11,590 bases of DNA, taken from contig PCYF01000005.1 in assembly GCA_002762915.1 (NCBI GenBank), forward strand, positions 1 through 11,590, read 5' to 3'. This DNA is from Candidatus Woesearchaeota archaeon CG10_big_fil_rev_8_21_14_0_10_32_9 (lineage in GTDB: Archaea; Nanobdellota; Nanobdellia; Woesearchaeales; 21-14-0-10-32-9). Shown here piece by piece: positions 9,001-11,590 of this stretch (its first letter is position 1; every line of letters starts with the position of its first letter). The position numbers were made by a program, and so were the translations under genes. The notes beneath the pieces are model-generated. The model ran no database searches and was not told the DNA's origin. It saw nothing but the letters and a program-made list of their open reading frames with translations.

Positions 9001-10407
9001 AATATTTACACCAGGAGTTAAATTAAATAAATTATAATTAAGTCCTGTATCAACTACACATATTTTTTCGCCAGTGCCAGTGTATTCTTGAGATTGTATT
9101 TCATTTATTTTTGTTATATCTAGTGTTTCGAGAGTAAGAGAAGAAAAAACTTTATCAAGAATTATTTCTTCAACATCATCATTTTCAGCAACTTGTAACC
9201 ATGTTGCATTATTCAAATCGAATGCTTGTACATCATTCAGATCTTTTTTTATTTCAACTAACTCTGTTGTTTCTTGATCTAAGAATTTTTTGTTAACTGC
9301 ATCATTTAATTGTGATTCATTATTTACTCTCTGACGTAAATCCTCTTTATTTACTACTCTTACTCTTGTTCCCAAAGGACCTATCTCTCCTTCTTGTTGC
9401 GTTGCTCTATTTTCTTTTACATCCATAATTGGAAGTTTTTGCTTCGTCTTTACTATTACTCTTACTTGTTCTCCTGCTTTTAGTCTTTCTAAAACTTCAG
9501 GATCTATTTTTGATGTTGCATCAGTAAATGCCGGCATCTCTATTGCTTGTTCTGCCAATAATTTTTGGTAAGTTTGTTCATCTACAACTTTTATGAAGAA
9601 AAATTCTCCTATTAGTTCTTCATCTCCTTGTTGAGCATATATTCTTGAAGGCCATATTCCTTCCTTTAATGGTTCAAAAGTCATTATTCCTTCATCATTT
9701 ATGCCGTATTTGTAATCAATTGAAGGATATGCGTAAAAAGAAATATTATTTCCTGTAAAATATGTTGATAGATCTAGTTTAAGAGTTCTGTTTATGCTTA
9801 TGGTTTGATCTTTGAATGGTTTTGCTTGTTTTAAATCATCAGTTCCTTGAGAATACTTGATTGTTGTTAAGAATATTTTAGAATTATTATTTGAAATAAT
9901 AAAGTTATATACGTCTATGTTGTTTAGATCGCAAGTTTCTGTACATGCTTCACTAAATTCAATTGCTCCAACAGGTATTGAAGCATTTACTTGAATATTA
10001 ATTTGTAGTTCCTGTTGCAAACCTTCTCCTACCAAACCATATTTGTAGTTTCTATTATCTTGATTTGAGTAAGTTTCGTTATATGTAGATGAATTAAAAT
10101 TCATTATTTTTTTTAGCCCTAAAGAAGTATTAGCATATATTTCAGAAGCTCCTTCCCCATAGAAATATCCTGAAACAGTTATTGAAGTTATGTTAGACAA
10201 ATTTGTAAGAATTATTTTTTGATCAGAATATTCTTGATTTAAAGAAATTGGCTGCATTATTTTGCCTTTTCCTACAACTAATCCTGTTGTGGAAGGATTG
10301 TCAAGAAGAGCGACAAGTATACTTGTTATAAACAGAATGCCTATGGCAATTATCACCAAAGAAACATTTTTTGGAATATCTGCTTCTTTTTTAGATTTAT
10401 CCCCCAA
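1..10407 (-). CDS. Giant membrane-anchored S8 (subtilisin-like) protease with six beta-helix modules and two LamG domains (C-terminus outside window)
   Basis: This is one open frame of 3,469 codons, read codon by codon without a stop and truncated by the left edge. Order by residue: cytoplasmic KK-containing start; membrane anchor 15-35; beta-sandwich region about 50-277; I9-like propeptide about 313-420; S8 protease about 428-700 (D453, H487, N574, S636); six beta-helix modules 717-2656, each with a four-Cys cap; an Ig-like insert about 2294-2398; LamG 2711-2931 and 3024-3250; a Fn3/Ig-like domain about 3289-3393; a Gly-rich hinge 3400-3411; then a Lys/Glu-rich segment. The start chosen is TTG at 10405-10407. 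It is the first possible start because TAG precedes it directly in frame, and GAGGGG lies 9 bases upstream. The next in-frame ATG (residue 51) would lose the anchor. Expected topology is N-terminus inside and all domains outside. Adhesion or predatory/symbiotic contact is inferred, not shown. Protease identity is firm; overall function is not. Confidence 0.93.
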   Translation of the reverse strand, partial: MGDKSKKEADIPKNVSLVIIAIGILFITSILVALLDNPSTTGLVVGKGKIMQPISLNQEYSDQKIILTNLSNITSITVSGYFYGEGASEIYANTSLGLKKIMNFNSSTYNETYSNQDNRNYKYGLVGEGLQQELQINIQVNASIPVGAIEFSEACTETCDLNNIDVYNFIISNNNSKIFLTTIKYSQGTDDLKQAKPFKDQTISINRTLKLDLSTYFTGNNISFYAYPSIDYKYGINDEGIMTFEPLKEGIWPSRIYAQQGDEELIGEFFFIKVVDEQTYQKLLAEQAIEMPAFTDATSKIDPEVLERLKAGEQVRVIVKTKQKLPIMDVKENRATQQEGEIGPLGTRVRVVNKEDLRQRVNNESQLNDAVNKKFLDQETTELVEIKKDLNDVQAFDLNNATWLQVAENDDVEEIILDKVFSSLTLETLDITKINEIQSQEYTGTGEKICVVDTGLNYNLFNLTPGVNIEGKNVITGNETFLDDQGHGTQVTYPILMSAPDSKLIIAKAINEYGQGYASDIIAGLEYCEAQNVDIISLSIGAGGFDGYCDEDIVSQKVNQLADAGIIIFAGTGNEGTEFVKAPACASKAIPVASSTKHNTIAAFSNYNDATLLVTPGQEIQTKRIDGATVTVSGTSMSVPFVAGAAADLLEDGMNYQDMKRLLVNTGDVINESGRYFSQLNAYNALIKNYTNNLTEGYLGFVNGTAENYTTLSINTCQDLNVANTGYTLNESVSINDATCFTVSADNVTLDCAGFSVTGNGWVSPNAYTQGVYSNRSNTTVQNCNINDFYRSINFENNLYGLIQEVNVSSGVGISILNNSNVHITLSNISSNSNAQALSIGQSSNVFVDHSNIVASFNNFALTLSTTTLSELSDLNIISNESVGVFIGSSNNNIFTRINVTSYIHPYWIDPESSGNNISDGNINTNSTVFIQGGGNALINNTFKENSSIWLQGSYNLFYYNNFSSNNSVFVNDAAGGNYFNTTISGSAVGNFWPNVLNGSVEVKGMVSSTDFPGYYYGSSGAGYPYNSVTSQGKVTSGVIDYGPLTTQQGTGAIGISSCGVAGVSFENNRDYVLLNSVADYNSTCFDMYDLKNVTFDCQGYTLDGLDTDGTYGFYLSGTTTNVTIKNCKLTDFYHGIYMYGSNVRYNKIQNVTVDSSKYDGIRLYSSRYNTITNVTSSNNNYGGIYLQSAQYNNISNSSLIHNSCGMIGDQWWYYNMGGIILQSSPYTFVYNNSVTGNCRQGITMWSSSYNNITSNNLTNTIIIVWETSSNNIVDNNYISGAQIQIEGNDHNIIRNNTVVNTWRGFWLIPAWYLKGLTNNTFENNKFNCTQGYSCSYAFYIGDYARRDGPIVDNKFINNTIQNAAYGFYLEEKTNNQVFIGNKIINSSSYGIYIKPSSYSNYFHANENNIDYAGFSQRFVSTLAQNVSSSENKGWWPVLDSDGTNVTTQTKTAWYDGISGGENADGTPNSSLKYWYNNQILLSGCTSLTSNIRYNYVVGNDLTSISTTCFDINGQSNIDLNCQGITLSGTNTLGTYGIRLLNSQNISIRNCNIEKFYNGIYFSSSSNNQVANLAITNSTMQGIFLGPSSSNNYFEAVSNELDYINDSSSKFYSISSQNTSSTLNLGWWPTIYSDGQGITQQDLTAWYNYIYGANADLSSNESLTTWYGGITSGINTCNPLLENDTSYNLLGNLTNKSQTCLNINDKKNVVIDCQNNLISGENVLGTSAIILNNSENITIKNCILQNFDKGIVLDHTIDSNIESNEISSLSEGIDIDSFSSNNLFYANSNNYDSIQNTTLKIISFSNQNLSSQLNYGWWPELGNLGGTVQTVGDTVWYGGLSGGRNSDLTLNISLAYWYNNSITQEAVCLNNYESNKDYFLTIDVENYSKTCIHIVGQQNITLDCQGKTISGINMPNSYGLHIDANSKNITVKNCNFKKFDRGITLSGSTDNSISNITSGLNDFGVYVDATSHRNHFENMTLYNNTIDGVRSQQPSYNVYDNITSIFNNAVGFNIAAGGNYNNISNLVTYGNNQKGIYFILSNYNILTNITINDVYGIRFESAEHNTLRNVYMKNDSYGYGFSIWDSGDRYTGTYTVVDNMTIDGYYYGLYTMNLGGNCVFNNVIINNSNYSFYSYTTPNNVQAPTGSTFNNLSLLNQRKGIYFDRRHNFTFANLLIDGATENGLELYRAQNNSFSNVTIKNTVQKGISLFDSTNNYFNNVSNEFDYQNTNQKFYSDSNQNASSLGNLGWWPTLNDLGTGSLQQAQTAWYGGQEGGKDSDLTPNLGLNWWYENNIGLGIVRLDLINQDDGTLFISTSEIFGLVNITAQQPTLNVNYTWYKNGVLNKTGTYVGYQTKSLTNITSVTDLTVGDTWVLEITAETDSGEIKSRNSTPVIVYGVLNDCTNSFSNDVKYALLSNIENKQDVCFDVSLKNNITIDCQNNKIKNVTSLTNTAKAFQIVDSDNIIITNCLIEDVEGLAIYASQSDEQEYSNIAVNNTKGIKMQDSNNNNINSIILINSTVYAMELQNITNSLINSVGIEGIIITNVGVLLNKSDNNSVRNIQVQNVTQEGMIILDSSNNFFNSNVNEKDYADLAQKVFINSAQNMSSANNTGWWPLLTSNGLDATTQTNTAWYNGTTGGRTAEGQTNSDLKYWYNNKLYSNAPSVDQIQISSTDQNNRSSGYLLSQISTTGYNGLQVYGILDWRINATGISQIILPFNTNPVGATEINEYSQNQLIAKLGQGDGSTSIPDWTSSGRVGGAFNFDGVNDFIEVQNSQLIQNLSRITVEAWIKPDKIGSDDYKIKSIVTKGDFNTFRHFTLVILTNNKFEFFMGDGFNYAGLESSAYAQKNVWQHVVATFNNDTKEIQIYVNGVLDSSTTVSWFTPNFQNTNELRVGWGNSDDFSFDGIIDEVRVYNRILSPEQIKNNYDSGLMSQYSGDLVSQEILKKDNVSLFVTPTDSVVDGSVIGSNNIIIQNTPPILSNVQTTGTDIATSDDIAVSYDVTDSDQDNVYVINDWRNKGVSIERLNLPFNNNISSTQHDLINDYSTFSNHGTLGNGTSGTEPTWTTSGKIGGAYSFDGLNDIIVVDHSSSLQMGSNSWTISSWIKTSSNQQYQGIINAWNGSGYQSTYRLVVYDWVNLGAYGKASFVLYRTNYTDSFSATSTTTVTDGQWHQVVGVKNSTHISIYVDGQKQASTQIPQFDVTLYGNVSIGSGFENGWNFNGTIDEVKMYARALSSEQILADYQAELAGEYSNIISNKETKQGDLWTVQLTPSDGDQDGTSANSQAAQILNVVPTTPTTLTPALDRKTYYNYLNITCSGSTDPDEGDVIQYEIQYGLGSNWNPLATTSGGIFTWDVTNSRYLGVGLRCRSTDGKSYSDWNQPIGTINALRLPTPQNSTLPAGGGAGGVGGSTDATVNDTSNVNSTTNQTQFNLTAVKTSKELKATLTIPNFEKLRKELLKIEVENRQDS
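229..543 (-). other. Fibronectin/Ig-like domain near the C-terminus
   Basis: Residues about 3289-3393. ILNVVPTTPTTLTP starts a beta-sandwich with ITCSGSTDPDEGD, IQYEIQYG, GIFTWDVTN and VGLRCRSTDGKSYSDW. The DPDEGD turn and the paired cysteines on facing strands are typical of bacterial and archaeal Ig/Fn3-like surface domains. Confidence 0.7.
511..528 (-). repeat. Tandem 9-base duplication coding a Pro-Thr-Thr linker
   Basis: The plus-strand unit agttgttgg occurs twice head to tail. On the coding strand it gives P-T-T-P-T-T at the entry to the Fn3/Ig-like domain. This is likely slippage in a flexible linker with no other role. Confidence 0.6.
658..1338 (-). other. LamG / concanavalin A-like domain 2
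   Basis: Residues about 3024-3250. The signatures are GGAYSFDGLNDIIVV, WTISSWIKTS, DGQWHQVVGVKN, ISIYVDGQK, and the closing FNGTIDEVKMYARALSSEQI. It is preceded by VINDWRNKGVSIERLNLPFN, the counterpart of the segment before LamG 1. The two copies are clearly diverged, so the duplication is not recent. Confidence 0.88.
1615..2277 (-). other. LamG / concanavalin A-like domain 1
   Basis: Residues about 2711-2931. Family signatures in order: GGAFNFDGVNDFIEV, ITVEAWIKP, VWQHVVATF, IQIYVNGVLD, and the closing FDGIIDEVRVYNRILSPEQI. This jelly-roll fold usually binds carbohydrate or protein ligands. Just before it, GILDWRINATGISQIILPFN is a short Ig-type strand boundary that recurs before the second LamG, so the pair arose by duplication of an Ig-plus-LamG unit. 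Confidence 0.88.
2440..2673 (-). repeat. GWWP/WY closing module, copy 5
   Basis: Residues 2579-2656 (78). NFFNSNVNEKDY, AQNMSSANNTGWWP (P2615), TAWYNGTTGG, NSDL and KYWYNN. It closes the last beta-helix and leads into the LamG part. Confidence 0.85.
3001..3204 (-). repeat. Four-Cys beta-helix cap, copy 6 (module f)
   Basis: C2402, C2425, C2438 (in IDCQNNKIKN) and C2469 (in ITNCLI). Spacings are 23, 13 and 31. A medium-length helix of about 110 residues follows. Confidence 0.85.
3214..3528 (-). other. Ig-like domain inserted between modules e and f
   Basis: Residues about 2294-2398. The strands are VRLDLINQDDG, FGLVNITAQQP, VNYTWYKNGVL, GYQTKSLTNI and GDTWVLEITAETDSGEIKS. The TWYKNG followed by WVLEITA is the pattern of the Ig-like domains common in archaeal secreted proteins. 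It appears only here among the modules, so it looks like a later insertion that breaks the cap-to-closing-module rhythm. Confidence 0.65.
3529..3765 (-). repeat. GWWP/WY closing module, copy 4
   Basis: Residues 2215-2293 (79). NYFNNVSNEFDY, NQNASSLGNLGWWP (P2251), TAWYGGQEGGKDSDLTPN and NWWYENN. It is followed by an Ig-like insert instead of directly by a cap. Confidence 0.85.
3766..4605 (-). other. Long beta-helix of module e
   Basis: Residues about 1935-2214. Regular rungs include RGITLSGST, FGVYVDATS, KGIYFILSN, YGIRFESAE, KGIYFDRRH and NGLELYRAQ, each followed by Asn-rich turns such as YNILTNITIN and NNSFSNVTIK. This is a parallel beta-helix as in module b and of nearly the same length. 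One rung is longer and Tyr/Gly-rich (around DSYGYGFSIWDSGDRYTG), which may be a loop that projects from the stalk. Confidence 0.8.
4606..4806 (-). repeat. Four-Cys beta-helix cap, copy 5 (module e)
   Basis: C1868, C1891, C1904 (in LDCQGKTISG) and C1934 (in VKNCNF). Spacings are 23, 13 and 30. Confidence 0.85.
4831..5064 (-). repeat. GWWP/WY closing module, copy 3
   Basis: Residues 1782-1859 (78). NLFYANSNNYDS, NQNLSSQLNYGWWP (P1819), TVWYGGLSGGRNSDLT and LAYWYNN. Confidence 0.85.
5182..5379 (-). repeat. Four-Cys beta-helix cap, copy 4 (module d)
   Basis: C1677, C1700, C1713 (in IDCQNNLISG) and C1742 (in IKNCIL). Spacings are 23, 13 and 29. This is the second short module, with about 39 residues between the last cap Cys and the next closing module. 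Confidence 0.85.
5401..5634 (-). repeat. GWWP/WY closing module, copy 2
   Basis: Residues 1592-1669 (78). NYFEAVSNELDY, SQNTSSTLNLGWWP (P1629), TAWYNYIYGANADL and TTWYGG. It is the most divergent in the WYGG half (WYNYIYG). Confidence 0.85.
5755..5955 (-). repeat. Four-Cys beta-helix cap, copy 3 (module c)
   Basis: C1485, C1509, C1522 (in LNCQGITLSG) and C1551 (in IRNCNI). Spacings are 24, 13 and 29. It begins only 7 residues after the preceding WYNN. About 40 residues of helix follow before the next closing module. Confidence 0.85.
5974..6210 (-). repeat. GWWP/WY closing module, copy 1
   Basis: Residues 1400-1478 (79). The module starts NYFHANENN, has AQNVSSSENKGWWP (P1437), then TAWYDGISGG, NADGTPNSSL and KYWYNN. 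It closes module b. Confidence 0.85.
6211..7023 (-). other. Long beta-helix of module b
   Basis: Residues about 1129-1399, roughly a dozen rungs. Repeated hydrophobic rung strands (DGIRLYSS, GGIYLQSA, GGIILQSS, YGIYIKPS) alternate with Asn ladders such as YNNISNSS and YNNITSNN. This is the parallel beta-helix pattern. Four extra cysteines fall inside the helix (in HNSCG, TGNCRQ, FNCTQGYSC), unlike the other modules. No catalytic residues of a known polysaccharide lyase or hydrolase could be identified. Confidence 0.8.
7024..7233 (-). repeat. Four-Cys beta-helix cap, copy 2 (module b)
   Basis: C1059, C1085, C1098 (in FDCQGYTLDG) and C1128 (in IKNCKL). Spacings are 26, 13 and 30. This is the start of the second beta-helix. 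Confidence 0.85.
7236..8055 (-). other. Beta-helix module a with NosD-type ending
   Basis: Residues about 785-1058. Asn-rich rungs of about 22-25 residues (for example SNVHITLSNISSNSN) are typical of right-handed parallel beta-helices (PbH1/NosD-like). The module ends with NYFNTT (from residue 978), GNFWP (990-994), GAGYPYNS and DYGPLT. This matches the closing pattern of NosD-type helices (GNYW, then TPY, then DYYPL). It is the only module of the six without the GWWP/WYGG closing repeat, and so may be the ancestral type. By-hand count: about 17 N-x-S/T sequons between residues 717 and 1059. Confidence 0.8.
8056..8259 (-). repeat. Four-Cys beta-helix cap, copy 1 (module a)
   Basis: C717, C740, C752 (in LDCAGF) and C784 (in VQNCNI). 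This opens the first beta-helix directly after the protease. Cysteine spacings are 23, 12 and 32. Confidence 0.85.
8308..9126 (-). other. Peptidase S8 (subtilisin-like) catalytic domain
   Basis: Residues about 428-700. The catalytic Asp is in CVVDTGLN (D453). The His is in DDQGHGTQV (H487), 34 residues later. The oxyanion Asn is in FAGTGNEG (N574). The nucleophile is in SGTSMSVPFVAGAAA (S636). DIISLSIGAGG is the usual substrate-binding strand. All catalytic residues are present in the right order and spacing, so activity is expected. Two oddities stand out: the helix after the active-site His reads HGTQVTYPI where HGTHVAG is usual, and only about 12 residues separate the His from the AP of SAPDSKL, a clearly shortened surface loop. 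The domain lies outside the cell next to the membrane anchor. Confidence 0.93.
9148..9471 (-). other. Subtilase propeptide-like (inhibitor I9-like) region
   Basis: Residues about 313-420 contain a VRVIVKTKQKLP strand, a charged helical stretch (N-E-S-Q-L-N-D-A-V-N-K-K-F) and a final strand with ENDDVEEIILDKVFSSL directly before the protease core. The alternating strand-helix-strand pattern and the closing pattern (D-D-V-E-E-I plus a hydrophobic strand) are those of the I9 chaperone/inhibitor propeptide. This suggests the zymogen is folded by its propeptide and matures by cleavage around residues 420-435. Confidence 0.6.
9577..9825 (-). other. Cadherin-like / putative Ig domain before the protease
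   Basis: Residues about 195-277. The pattern LDLSTYFTGNNISFYAYPS, then a GINDEGIMTFEP turn and an EFFFIKVVD final strand, resembles the He_PIG/dystroglycan-type Ig domains of secreted prokaryotic proteins. The stretch before it (about 50-195) is also beta-rich and carries a CTETC pair (C155, C159). I do not recognise that part as a named domain. The assignment rests on pattern memory only. Confidence 0.5.
10303..10365 (-). other. N-terminal transmembrane anchor / uncleaved signal
   Basis: Residues 15-35 of the giant protein form an uninterrupted hydrophobic run (VSLVIIAIGILFITSILVAL, then L). It is preceded by the basic, polar DKSKKEADIPKN and followed by D-N-P-S. The positive-inside rule puts the start in the cytoplasm and the rest outside. 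No clear signal peptidase site follows, so an uncleaved anchor is more likely than a cleaved signal. Confidence 0.85.
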
Positions 10408-10416
10408 CTATTAACG

Positions 10417-10424
10417 CCCCCCTC
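10417..10424 (-). promoter_or_regulatory. Shine-Dalgarno-like GAGGGGGG before the TTG start
   Basis: On the minus strand GAGGGGGG ends 9 bases before the TTG at 10407. It is striking in an otherwise AT-rich spacer and supports the TTG start. It also lies within a short overlapping frame that starts with ATG at 10436, so it could instead be coding if the assembly has a base missing in the G tract at 10401-10405. Confidence 0.5.
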
Positions 10425-10444
10425 TTTATCTTCCATCCTAATAA

Positions 10445-10470
10445 CTATATTTAAATGTTTCCCTATTTAA
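10445..10470 (-). promoter_or_regulatory. Candidate TATA elements for the giant protease gene
   Basis: Read on the minus strand, TTAAATAG (10463-10470) and TTTAAATA (10448-10455) are both TATA-like. The first predicts a start near 10440, the second near 10425. The AT-rich background makes either weak evidence alone. Confidence 0.35.
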
Positions 10471-10516
10471 CTCTCAGAATAATAATTTAAATAATTTATT
10501 ATCTTAGTTCTAAAGA

Positions 10517-10524
10517 TTTATAAA
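10517..10524 (+). promoter_or_regulatory. TATA box for the aIF2-gamma gene; message probably leaderless
   Basis: TTTATAAA is centred about 26 bases before the A of the ATG at 10547. This is the usual archaeal distance from TATA box to transcription start, so transcription likely begins at or next to the start codon. An A-rich TAAAGA just upstream fits a BRE. The only SD-like bases (AAAGGA, 10522-10527) lie about 20 bases from the ATG, too far for use. Confidence 0.65.
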
Positions 10525-10546
10525 GGACTTCTTTTTTCTCTATACC

Positions 10547-11590
10547 ATGGTTACTAAAAAGAAAACTGCAACAAAAAAGGTTAAATCTGAGAAGATTGCT
10601 AGTCCTGCAACCAAACCAGAAGAAGTTAAAAAACCTGCAGTTGTTCAACCAAAATTCATGCAACCAGAAATCAATATTGGTCTAGTCGGTCACGTAGATC
10701 ACGGTAAAACTACCCTTACTGAAAGACTTTCTGGTAAGTGGACAGATACTCATTCTGAAGAAATTAAAAGAGGAATTACAATTAAGTTAGGTTATGCAGA
10801 TACTGTTTTTTACAAATGTCCCTCTTGTAATAAATTCACTGTTAAAGAAAAATGTCATGATTGCAATGAGGCTGCAACAGATCCAATTAGAAAAGTAAGT
10901 TTTGTTGATGCGCCTGGACACGAATCTCTTATGGCAACTATGCTTGCAGGAACAACTGTGATGGATGGAGCAATACTAATGGTTGCAGCAAATGAACTAT
11001 GTCCTCAACCTCAGACAAGAGAACATTTAATGGCTCTTCAAATTGCAGGGGTGAAGAATGTTGTAATTGCTCAAAACAAAATAGATTTACTTGATGATGA
11101 CAGACTTATGAAAAATTATGTTCAAATTAAAGAATTTTTAAAAGGAACTGATTATGAGGATTCTCCAATTATTCCAATTAGTGCACAACACGGCGTTAAT
11201 ATTCATTATTTAATTGAAGCAATTCAAGAAACAATAAAGACCCCCACTAGAGATCCTAACAAAGAACCTTTTTTCCTTGTTGCTAGATCTTTTGATATTA
11301 ACAAACCAGGATCTACTCCTGAAAAAATAAAAGGCGGAATTCTTGGAGGAGCTTTACTTCAAGGCAGATTAAAATTAGGAGATAGAGTAGAAATTAGACC
11401 TGGAAGAATTGTAGAAGAACAAAATCAATTAGTGGCTAAACCTTTATTTGCTAAGATTCAAGGAATAATAAGTGGAAGTGTTAACGTTGAAGAAATTTCA
11501 CCTGGTGGTTCCATTGGAATTATGACTAGTCTTGATCCTGCCGTTGTAAAATCAGATAATTTAGTTGGAAACGTTGTTGGATTAGAAGGA
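10547..11590 (+). CDS. eif2g: Translation initiation factor 2 subunit gamma, aIF2-gamma (C-terminus outside window)
   Basis: This is the GTPase subunit of the aIF2 heterotrimer, which carries initiator Met-tRNA to the small ribosomal subunit. It is 348 codons from ATG to the window edge. Domain I motifs: G1 GHVDHGKT (48-55), switch 1 KRGITIKLGYAD (74-85), zinc knuckle CPSC/CHDC (C91, C94, C103, C106), G3 DAPGH (121-125), G4 NKID (177-180), G5 SAQHG (212-216). Domain II starts near residue 240 with FFLVARSFDINKPG and includes GGILGGALLQGRLKLGD. Domain III is beyond the edge. The conserved core starts at QPEINIGLVG (residue 39), so about 38 Lys/Pro/Ala-rich residues precede it, longer than most archaeal copies. 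ATG 10547 fits the TATA spacing. The four-Cys knuckle and switch 1 pattern mark gamma rather than EF-Tu or SelB. Confidence 0.97.
   Translation, partial: MVTKKKTATKKVKSEKIASPATKPEEVKKPAVVQPKFMQPEINIGLVGHVDHGKTTLTERLSGKWTDTHSEEIKRGITIKLGYADTVFYKCPSCNKFTVKEKCHDCNEAATDPIRKVSFVDAPGHESLMATMLAGTTVMDGAILMVAANELCPQPQTREHLMALQIAGVKNVVIAQNKIDLLDDDRLMKNYVQIKEFLKGTDYEDSPIIPISAQHGVNIHYLIEAIQETIKTPTRDPNKEPFFLVARSFDINKPGSTPEKIKGGILGGALLQGRLKLGDRVEIRPGRIVEEQNQLVAKPLFAKIQGIISGSVNVEEISPGGSIGIMTSLDPAVVKSDNLVGNVVGLEG

Larger units (their letters stand above)
10408..10546. promoter_or_regulatory. Divergent intergenic region between the giant gene and the aIF2-gamma gene
   Basis: 139 AT-rich bases hold both promoters. 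On the plus side there is a TATA box at 10517-10524. On the minus side several TATA-like stretches (10445-10456, 10463-10470, about 10484-10494) precede a G-rich element. No terminator hairpin, tRNA or riboswitch was seen. Confidence 0.8.

Noticed and set aside
1..10407. Several adjacent genes or a decayed pseudogene on the minus strand
   Set aside because: All codons from 10407 to 1 were read without a stop, and domains follow one another without gaps in one frame.
10353..10436. A separate 27-residue peptide gene (ATG at 10436)
   Set aside because: It overlaps the anchor-coding start of the giant gene. Its value is only as a hint about the true start site.

Overview
The window looks like archaeal DNA, most likely from a small-genome DPANN-type lineage (Woesearchaeota or Pacearchaeota-like). 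Three things suggest this. The gene at the right edge is the gamma subunit of initiation factor 2, a gene of archaea and eukaryotes with no bacterial counterpart. It has an archaeal TATA box placed for a leaderless message. The whole window is strongly AT-rich. The lineage call is an inference from style (Asn/Ser-rich secreted giants, Ig-like plus LamG modules); no ribosomal RNA is present to confirm it.

Layout: about 90% of the window (positions 1 to 10407, minus strand) is one uninterrupted reading frame. I read every codon and found no stop in 3,469 codons. It runs off the left edge, so the C-terminus is missing. A 139-base AT-rich divergent intergenic region (10408-10546) follows. The aIF2-gamma gene then starts at 10547 on the plus strand and runs off the right edge.

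The giant protein reads, from the N-terminus: a single membrane anchor; beta-sandwich domains; an I9-like propeptide; a subtilisin (S8) protease with a complete D453/H487/S636 triad and oxyanion N574; six right-handed parallel beta-helix modules (about residues 717-2656); two LamG lectin-like domains; a fibronectin/Ig-like domain; and a glycine-rich hinge leading to a charged segment at the window edge. Each beta-helix module opens with the same four-cysteine cap. Five of the six close with a 78-79 residue module marked by GWWP, then WY, then WY(N/G). The first closes with a NosD-type ending instead.

The likely role is a surface-anchored, sugar-binding protease carried on or next to a long beta-helical stalk, suited to contact with another cell or to digestion of extracellular protein. 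That role is inferred from architecture. The repeated closing module and the invariant four-Cys cap are the parts I cannot match to a named domain and are the best candidates for something undescribed. The two genes are divergently arranged and have no obvious functional link.
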